From contig CAWIGL010000002.1 of NCBI GenBank assembly GCA_963835595.1, positions 1,240,001 through 1,304,000 of the forward strand: a stretch of DNA of 64,000 nt, in the 5' to 3' direction. Every line of letters starts with the position of its first letter. Position 1 is the stretch's first letter. The DNA is from CAWEPK01 sp963835595. Lineage in GTDB: Bacteria; Desulfobacterota; Syntrophorhabdia; Syntrophorhabdales; WCHB1-27. The notes beneath the pieces were generated by a model. It worked only from the letters and a program-made list of their open reading frames with translations. It was not told the DNA's origin and did no database searches. Of the stretch, positions 18,129-25,321 are shown one piece after another. Position numbers and translations under genes: made by a program.

Positions 18129-19402
18129 TCTTTCTCCTTTACCGTTGCCTTATCTATGAGAAAATCGATCGTTTTCTCCTCGAGTATGCTATTCCTGAGG
18201 CTGGATTTGAGGTCGTGTTTTTCGTAGAAATCCCTTATGTAATCATAAGCCCTCTTGGTTTCTTCCGCAATTCGCCGCAGGCGCTCGTCCACCTCCGCGT
18301 CCCCGACCTTTATGCCCTCCCGGTCGGCGATCTTGCCGAAGATCATCCCGACCCTGATCCGCCTCTCCGCCTCCGGCTCGAACTCCTTGCGCAGGGCGGC
18401 GTTGATGTTCCTCTCCTCCTCCCCGGAGAGGCTGCCCGTCTTCATCCGCGACCGGGCCTCCTGCACGAGCTCTTCGGCGCGCTTCTCAAGGAGCCGCGCA
18501 GGCACCGGGATATCGGCGCCTGCCAGCAGGGACTTCACGATCTGGTCGGTGATCGCCTGCTTCCGCAAGGCCTCTTTCCCCTTCTCAAGCTCCTTCGTTA
18601 CCTCTGCCCGCAGGGCCTCCATGTCGGCGAAGCCCGCGTCCTTGGCGAAGTCATCGCCAGGCTCCGGCAGCTTCTTCTCCTTGATCTCCTTGACCGCCAA
18701 CTTGAAGAGCAGCTTCTTGCTGGCTATATCCTTATCGGGATAATCCTCCGCGAAGTTAACCTCTATCTCCTTCTCCTCGCCCGCCTTCATGCCGAGGACG
18801 CCGTTCTCGAATTCGGGCATAAGGTTGGAGTTTCCGAGGTCGAGCGGGTAGGATTCCGAGGCGACGCCCTTGACCGGCTTCCCTTCGTGGGTGGCCTCGT
18901 ACTTTACGATGACGAAATTGCCCTTTGCGGCCGGCTCGCCCTGCGGCCTGTCCACCATCTCGGCGTGCGTCTCCCGCATGGACTCGATCCGCCGGGCGAT
19001 CTCTTCATCGGTGACCCTGATCGGCTCTACCTCGACCTCTATGCCCTCGTAGGCAGGCAGCTCGAACTCCGGGATGACCTCGCACTCCAGCTTGTACCCG
19101 AGCTTGTCGTCCTTTTCGAGGAACTCGACCCTCGGCTCGGTGACCGGCCGGATGTCCGACTCGGAGAGGGCCTGCCCCATCGTCGCCTCTACCATCTTCC
19201 TTTTGAGCTCGTCGTCGATGAACTCCTTATAGTATGCCTGGATGACGGACTTCGGGACCTTCCCCGGCCGGAAGCCCTTGATCTTTGCCTGCTTTTTCAG
19301 GTTCTGGTATATCCCTTCGCGCAGCTCATCGACCTTCTCCGCGTCAAGGATTACCTCGACGTTCTTTCTCACCCTGTCGAGACTCTCAACTTCCACCTTC
19401 AT
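18125..19402 (-). CDS. tig: trigger factor (ribosome-associated chaperone)
   Basis: Trigger factor binds the ribosome exit tunnel and shields nascent chains. It has 425 residues: the N-terminal ribosome-binding domain with FRPGKVPKSVIQ (the GFRxGxxP signature loop), a central FKBP-type prolyl isomerase domain (about residues 160-245) and a C-terminal chaperone domain. MKVEVESL at 19402 was chosen as the start because GGAGG lies 5 nt upstream; the frame is open for 44 more codons. It leads the tig-clpP-clpX operon. Confidence 0.95.
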   Translation of the reverse strand: MKVEVESLDRVRKNVEVILDAEKVDELREGIYQNLKKQAKIKGFRPGKVPKSVIQAYYKEFIDDELKRKMVEATMGQALSESDIRPVTEPRVEFLEKDDKLGYKLECEVIPEFELPAYEGIEVEVEPIRVTDEEIARRIESMRETHAEMVDRPQGEPAAKGNFVIVKYEATHEGKPVKGVASESYPLDLGNSNLMPEFENGVLGMKAGEEKEIEVNFAEDYPDKDIASKKLLFKLAVKEIKEKKLPEPGDDFAKDAGFADMEALRAEVTKELEKGKEALRKQAITDQIVKSLLAGADIPVPARLLEKRAEELVQEARSRMKTGSLSGEEERNINAALRKEFEPEAERRIRVGMIFGKIADREGIKVGDAEVDERLRRIAEETKRAYDYIRDFYEKHDLKSSLRNSILEEKTIDFLIDKATVKEKE

Positions 19403-19442
19403 GCATCCTCCGCGATCAACAGAAAAAGGGGAATTATCTTTT

Positions 19443-19486
19443 GCGTGTGAACACGCTATTATACACGGAAACGGGCAAACTATCAA
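19443..19486 (-). promoter_or_regulatory. promoter of tig-clpP-clpX with a palindrome at the start point
   Basis: On the - strand TTGATA (19481-19486) and TATAAT (19458-19463) are separated by 17 nt. The palindrome GCGTGT-GA-ACACGC (19443-19456, + strand reading) begins one base after the -10, where transcription should start, so it may be an operator. Confidence 0.75.
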
Positions 19487-19550
19487 GCCAGGCAGCGGCT
19501 CGGCGCCGGGGCGGAAGACCGGCTGCTTCTGCATCCAAAGGCGCGCTTTT

Positions 19551-19754
19551 TCAGGGGGTCAGGGCAGCGCCTGACTTCGGGAAGGGTATCTCGATGGCGC
19601 GGACAGGGCACGCCGCAGCGCAGAAGCCGCACTCCTCGCAGAATTCCTCCTCTATGCGGGCCTTCCCGTCCGGCAGGCGGATGGCGAGCGGCGGGCAGAC
19701 CTCGACGCACTTCTTGCAGCCCGTGCAGGCGTCCTCGTCGATTAGCGGTATCAT
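19551..19754 (-). CDS. 2[4Fe-4S] ferredoxin
   Basis: A 67-residue electron carrier with two cluster motifs: CTGCKKCVEVCP and CEECGFCAAACP. It overlaps the stop of the upstream flavoenzyme gene by 4 nt (ATGA), so the two are translationally coupled and this ferredoxin is probably the electron partner of that enzyme. No signal peptide is present. Confidence 0.9.
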   Translation of the reverse strand: MIPLIDEDACTGCKKCVEVCPPLAIRLPDGKARIEEEFCEECGFCAAACPVRAIEIPFPKSGAALTP

Positions 19755-21682
19755 ATCTCCAACCCCAGGCGGTAGCCGTCGTGGATGGCGTTATGGAGCC
19801 TCCTCGGACGCTTCGCGTCGCCAAGGACGTAGACTTTGCCGGCGCACTGCGCGTAGGCCGACAGCAGGTCATCGGGGGTCTGCCTGAGGGCAGTCACGAT
19901 GTCGTCTGCCTCTATCGTCTTTGCGCCCTTCGGGGTCGTGACCGTGACGCCCTTTCCCTGCCCTGCCGAGACTTGCGCCCGCGTCAGCGTCACGACGCCC
20001 CGCTCCCTGAAAAGCTTCAGGTAGCGCCACAAATAGAAAGGGCTGACGTCCCGGCCGAGCCGGCCGGACCCTTCGACGATAGTGACCGCGTAGTCGCCGG
20101 TGCGCAGCAGGTAGACGGCCGTCGCAAGGCCCACGCCGTCCCCGCCGACGATGAGCACCAACCTCCCCGGCCGCTTACCTTTGGCGATGATCTGCTCCGG
20201 GTCGAGAGACGGACCGTACGCAAGCGGGCCGAAGCGCGCGCCGGAGGCGATCACGAGGGCATCGAGGCCGCAGGCGGCAAGCATCTCGGCCGAGCACTCC
20301 TGCCCGAGCTCGATGGCGACCCCTGCCTTCCGGCATTGTCCTTCCAGATAGCGCACCGGGCGCAGAAGCTCGTCGTCCCCCTCGTCTATCCTGGCGGCCA
20401 GAAGGACGCTCCCGCCCAGAGCGGCCTCTTTCTCCCACAGGACGACATCGTGGCCTTTCTTCGCGGCAACGGCTGCGCACTGCAACCCCGCAGGTCCGCC
20501 GCCGACGATGCCGACCCTCTTTTTTCCCTTTGCGGGGGCGAAGCCGTAATAGCCCCAGGACTCCTCTCCCTCATGGCCCAGAGACGGCCTTACCGTGCAC
20601 ATGATGGGCTGGTGGTAGTAGAGACGGGAGAAACACAGGTTGCAGGCGATGCACGGGACGATCTCGCCTTCTCTGCCCTCGGCCGCTTTCAGGGGCAGCT
20701 CGGGGTCGGCTATCATCGGCCTGCACGCCTCCCAGAAATCGATAGACCCTGCTGCGATCGCCTTCTCCGGTATTTGGGGCAGGAAGAGCCTGAAGGCCAT
20801 CATGACGGGCACGTTTACCGCCTTCTTCACCCGCTCGCCGACCCAGAGCCAGTGGCCCATCGGCACGTCGCGGGTGATGACCGATATGGACGATTCGTGC
20901 CATCCGACGGTGACGCTCACGAAATCGGCCCCGGCTTCCTCTGCGATGGCAAAGCTCTCGATGCTCTCTTCGAGCGTGTTGCCTCCCCTGTCTTCCAGGA
21001 TCTCCGCGCCGCACAGGCGTATCCCGACCGGCGCCCTGTCCCCTGCCTCGGCCTTGACTGCCCCGAGGACCTCCACCATCAGGCGGCATCGTTCCCTTAC
21101 CGTCTCGCCGCCGTAGGCGTCCTGCCGCTTGTTCGTGTAGCGGCTGATGAAGGTCGATATGAGGTAGCCGACGATCCCCGACAGCTCGATCATGTCGAAG
21201 CCCGCCTCGACTGCCCGCCGCGCAGCGGCTGCATGGTCCCTGACGGCCTGCGCGATCTCTGCCGCCGTCATCTCGCGGGGCGGCTTGAAGTAGGAAAGGC
21301 GCTGGGGCACTACGGACGGCATCAGGCAGTAGTCGAGGTCAACGCCGCCTTCCCTGCCGCAATGGAGTATCTGCACGCAGGAGAGCGCCCCGTTGTCCTT
21401 GATAGCGGAAGCGAGCCTTGCAAGCCCAGGGATGAAGCGGTCGTGGGCGATCGACATGGTGCCCCGGAAGCCCTTGCCCTCTCCCAGGAGGTCGGGGTAG
21501 GCCCCCTGGGTCGTCACGATCCCCGCGCCGCCTTTCGCCTGCGCCGCGAGATAAGCGATCTCTTTGTCCGTAACGAAGCCGTCCCGGGTGTTGAAGTTCG
21601 TCTCCGTCGCTGCATACTTTATCCGGTTCTTCGCAGTCAGAGGCCCGATGCGGCCTGGGGAAAAAACATGGGGGTAATCCAT
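19751..21682 (-). CDS. old-yellow-enzyme family NADH:flavin oxidoreductase (2,4-dienoyl-CoA reductase-like)
   Basis: A 643-residue enoate/dienoyl-CoA reductase-type enzyme. The N-terminal half is an FMN TIM barrel (SPGRIGPLTAKNRIKYAA at the start; QILHCGREG in the active site). A [4Fe-4S] motif follows (CIACNLCF, then a distal Cys in PIMCTVRPSLG). The C-terminal half binds FAD and NAD(P)H (VGIVGGGPAGLQCA and VLIVGGDGVGLATA). Relatives reduce C=C bonds of enoyl compounds; the substrate cannot be named here. The start at 21682 (MDYPHVFSPG) fits the family; 79 extra codons upstream look non-native. It is coupled to the ferredoxin gene downstream. Confidence 0.87.
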   Translation of the reverse strand: MDYPHVFSPGRIGPLTAKNRIKYAATETNFNTRDGFVTDKEIAYLAAQAKGGAGIVTTQGAYPDLLGEGKGFRGTMSIAHDRFIPGLARLASAIKDNGALSCVQILHCGREGGVDLDYCLMPSVVPQRLSYFKPPREMTAAEIAQAVRDHAAAARRAVEAGFDMIELSGIVGYLISTFISRYTNKRQDAYGGETVRERCRLMVEVLGAVKAEAGDRAPVGIRLCGAEILEDRGGNTLEESIESFAIAEEAGADFVSVTVGWHESSISVITRDVPMGHWLWVGERVKKAVNVPVMMAFRLFLPQIPEKAIAAGSIDFWEACRPMIADPELPLKAAEGREGEIVPCIACNLCFSRLYYHQPIMCTVRPSLGHEGEESWGYYGFAPAKGKKRVGIVGGGPAGLQCAAVAAKKGHDVVLWEKEAALGGSVLLAARIDEGDDELLRPVRYLEGQCRKAGVAIELGQECSAEMLAACGLDALVIASGARFGPLAYGPSLDPEQIIAKGKRPGRLVLIVGGDGVGLATAVYLLRTGDYAVTIVEGSGRLGRDVSPFYLWRYLKLFRERGVVTLTRAQVSAGQGKGVTVTTPKGAKTIEADDIVTALRQTPDDLLSAYAQCAGKVYVLGDAKRPRRLHNAIHDGYRLGLEI

Positions 21683-21689
21683 TTCTTTT

Positions 21690-21718
21690 TGTGTAGCACG
21701 GGGCGGCGGGGAAGTCAA
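21690..21718 (-). promoter_or_regulatory. possible promoter of the flavoenzyme-ferredoxin operon
   Basis: On the - strand TTGACT (21713-21718) and TACACA (21690-21695) are 17 nt apart, just before the gene start at 21682. The short leader would have only a weak A-rich ribosome-binding site. Confidence 0.45.
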
Positions 21719-22235
21719 TAGCAGCGCGGCGGGGGGGCGCGGGGACACATATGAGCGGGAATAAAAAAAGCTAAAACCAATGCTCCTTGCGGCTGGACTC
21801 GCGCGCGGGACGGGGGACCGGCTGTTGCGAAAGCGAAATGCGGAATACTCCTTGCGGCTGTACCATATTTGTAGTGATACGTTAAAAGTGCAAGAGTAGA
21901 GATTCAGCCTATCGGACAATATCAGGTCGTGTAAGGCGTGCTTCCTGGAGTGCTAGATTTTTCTCGACCGGGTCGATGGCGAATGTTACAATTGGCAATG
22001 CTTGCGGGAACGGGGATATGAGACCTGCCAAAAGTGAAAATGCAAAGGGTGCCCCCGTTTGCTTACCCGCGTTTTGCATAAGGCGGAACGGAGCACGCGA
22101 ACAGTTGCGTCGCAGGATGTCACAGGAGGCGGAGCGGGGAAGCGGCAGTTTACGATGATATCGTACATTGGCGGGTGATTCTACATCATCGCGATACCGA
22201 GTCCTACCATCAATTAGAGGGGACGTAAAATAGTA
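21719..22235. other. 517-bp intergenic region at the edge of the restriction island
   Basis: No convincing gene is seen here. The 13-mer CTCCTTGCGGCTG occurs twice (21783-21795 and 21848-21860). Base composition falls from GC-rich on the left to more balanced on the right, marking the left border of an acquired island. A GAGGGGA sequence 12 nt before 22236 could serve as a ribosome-binding site for the methyltransferase. Confidence 0.5.
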
Positions 22236-23571
22236 ATGGCACGACTTGAAGATTTGATCAAAGAAGTAGCTGATCCTGTCTTGCGGAACCAGATCGCTGG
22301 AGAGGTGAGTGGGCTTAAGGCGCGGAAGAGATTCGGCCTTGTCTTTGAGCAACATTTACCCGAAGTTGTGCAGGTGCCGGGACTACCGATCAAAGTCGGA
22401 GCACGGGTCGGAAAAAGGAAGGATTCGGGAGGAACGTTCTTCTTTGTAATCAAAGATGCGAACGCGAAGAAAGTTGTGGTTGTGCCGGAGTGGGGTGGGC
22501 CAGAGGAGATTGCAGCCAAAGATGATCTCGTCGTCGTGAAACGGTTTGGTGAGCCTATATACCCTGCCCTGGTTCCAGTCGACCAGATCACTCGAGCAGC
22601 CGATAAGCCATACCATATCCTTATTAACGCAGATAATTTTCACGCTCTGCAAGTCCTATTGTACTGTTACGAGGGTAAAGTAGACGTGATTTATATCGAC
22701 CCGCCATACAACAGTGGGGCCAGAGATTGGAAGTATAACAACGATTACGTTGACAGAGCGGATCAATACCGACACAGCAAATGGCTGTCGATGATGCAAA
22801 GACGTTTAGAATTGGCGAAACGACTCCTTAAACCAGATGGGGTACTGATAGTCACTATCGACGAGAACGAAGTTGGACATCTCTCTGTTCTGTTGGAGAT
22901 GGTATTTCCCGAATTTTTACGACACATGGTGACAGCGGTCATTAACCCCAAGGGCACGGGAAAGCTAAATTTCGCGCGGGTGGATGAGTATATCTTCTTT
23001 TGTGTGCCGAATAACGGGGCAAGCATAATCAAAGGCGTTCCGACATCGCTTGGACTTGCGAATGCTCCCGGTTCAGGGGCTCTCTTCTATCCGCCGTCAC
23101 CACTATTCCTCAACGGCACAGGCTCGCAACAGCAAAAGAATGCTGAAGCCGAGGAAGAAGAGGACGAGGAAGAAGAGGACGAGGAAGACGGAATAAATGA
23201 GGAGACCGAGACCGATTCTATCGAAGACGGAGAACTTCCGTTTCCCAGCGACGAGATGGAGGAGTGGGAACTGCGACATGCAAGACGCCGCGGGAGTGAA
23301 TCAAGTTACCGTCACCAGAGACCGAATCAATTCTATCCAATCTATATTAATGTAGAGGAAAGACGGGTCGTCCGTACTGGTCCGCCTCTACTACCCATTG
23401 AGAAACGCCCAAGTTTTCAACAAGTTGATGGCTTACTACCGATTTGGCCAATAGACAAGGAGGGGAACGACCGCTGTTGGCGTTTTATATCTACTGAAAT
23501 GCAGAAGCTCATTGATTCCAAGCGTGTTAGGCTCGGACAACATAACCCAGCGTATGACAGTTGGACACTAA

Positions 23572-24460
23572 GAGCTTATCCGTAATTAACTTGATTTAAA
23601 TTCATAGCCATACTACACTTTAGCGAGGAGGTGGGTATGGCAAAGATCCGCTCATGGGAAGTGTCCGACGAGTTCTGGAAACGTGTCGCACCTTTTATTC
23701 CGAAACGGGAGCGAGAATCTGGTAAGGCATTCAAAAGGAAGCCCGGCGGCGGCCGTAAAGCTATGTCCCAGCGGCGCGTATTCGAAGGCATCGTCTTTGT
23801 GCTGAGAACCGGATGCCAGTGGAAGTCACTGCCCAGAGAACGGTTCGGAAGCGCAAGCTCCATACACAAGTACTTCCGGCAATGGCTGAAGGGAGGTTTC
23901 TTCCTTGCCCTCTGGCGCGCCGGTCTCGCCGAGTACGATGATATGGAGGGGATCGCCTGGAAGTGGCAGAGCATGGATGGGGCCATCATCAAAGCGCCTC
24001 TGGCGCAAGAGGCAGCCGGTCCGAACCCGACAGACAGGGGGAAAAAAAGGAAGCAAGAGACACCTCCTGGTGGACGGACGTGGCGTCCCGCTGTCGCTGA
24101 TCGTAACAGGGGCCAATCGACATGACGCAAGCCAGCTTACCGCAGTGCTCGATGCCGTCGTTATTCCCCTTCCGAAGAGACAACGATTCTTATACGCAGA
24201 TAAGGGATACGATGGCGAACAGGCTCGCGAGCAGATCCGCATCAGGGGCTACGCTCCGAGGGTCTCACGAAAGAAGCGTAAACGCGGGCGTCCTCCCAAG
24301 AACCGGCGTTGGGTTGTGGAAGCGGCGCACTCCTGGTTCAACAGGTTTCGTAAGCTTCTGGTCAGATATGAGAAGATGTCCGAAAGCTACGAAGCTCTTG
24401 TTCATCTCGCGGCTGCGATTATTTGCTGGAGGAAGGTTGTTGCTATTTACGGATAAGTCC
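23572..24460 (+). mobile_element. IS5-family (IS427-group-like) insertion sequence, copy 1
   Basis: The 889-bp element starts GAGCTTATCCGTAA and ends with the complement of GGACTTATCCGTAA (imperfect inverted repeats). It carries two overlapping transposase frames. The flanks are TAA on the left and TTAA on the right, in keeping with a short A/T target duplication. It interrupts the methyltransferase gene. The sequence appears identical to the copy at 53953-54841, which lies in the opposite orientation. Confidence 0.92.
23631..24456 (+). CDS. IS5-family DDE transposase, two frames joined by a frame change (copy 1)
   Basis: Frame A (23631-24125) carries the N-terminal DUF4096-like part (WEVSDEFWKRVAPFIP) and the first catalytic Asp in WQSMDGAIIKA. 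The second frame (to 24456) carries KRHLLVDGRGVPLSLI, the second Asp in FLYADKGYDGEQ and the Glu in WVVEAAHSWFNRFRKL. The frames meet at GGGGGAAAAAAAGG (24037-24050). The change is +1 (equivalent to losing one A), so ribosomal frameshifting or transcriptional slippage on A7 would make the full enzyme. Both IS copies share this, so it is not a sequencing error. A GAGGAGGTGGGT site precedes the start. Confidence 0.88.
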
Positions 24461-25321
24461 TTAATATCTGGGAGAGAAAGCCGGAGTCAAAGAAGCTGAA
24501 GACGGTTTGGTGGAAAAAGTCGCATGACGCTGGAACGCACGGTACTACCCTCTTGCATAACATACTCGGACAGCGGGCCATGTTCCCGTTCCCCAAATCG
24601 ATATACGCCGTCATGGATGCACTCGCAGCCGTTGTGCGAACCCGACCGCATGCTTTAATCGTAGATTTTTTTGCTGGGTCAGGAACCACTCTCCATTCCA
24701 CGTGCATGCTTAATTCCGTTTATGGAGGTCAGCGCCAGTGCATACTGGTAACAAATAATGAGGTGAACGCGAAGCTATCGGTACGGCTTAAGAAGAATGA
24801 GATTGAGCCTGGTAGCAGCGAGTATGAGAAACATGGAATTTGCTCTGCGGTCACCTGGCCGCGTATTCAAGCAGTCCTGACGGGTCGGCGACGAGATAAG
24901 TCCAAATTGCCCGGAAAGTACTTGGACGGCCGCGCCATGAGTCAGGGATTTGAGGAGAACGTTAAGTATCTCAAACTGGATTTTCTCGATCCAGCGGATA
25001 TTGGACGAGGCGAGAAGTACGAGGCAATTCTCCCTATCCTGTGGCTGATGGCCGGGGCTTGCGGCGACTTGAAGCTTTTGGATGGCTCGGGTAAATATCA
25101 CTTTCCGGTGGGCTGTTCGTTCTGTGTGCTCCTCCAGGAGGACTACTTTAACGAGTTCTTGGCTAAAATGGCTGAACGATCTGACATCACTCATGTTTTT
25201 CTTGTCACGGATTCCGTCGAAGCGTTCTACGAGATGGCGAGCCAAGTAGGCAAGGACAAACAATGCGTCCAGTTGTATAAGTCTTACTTCGACAGATTCA
25301 AGATCAATCTGGAAACTAAGC

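Noticed and set aside
19781..21721. 646-codon open frame opposite the flavoenzyme gene
   Set aside because: GC-rich codons make long antisense frames; no domain is recognisable and the opposite strand has clear flavoenzyme motifs.
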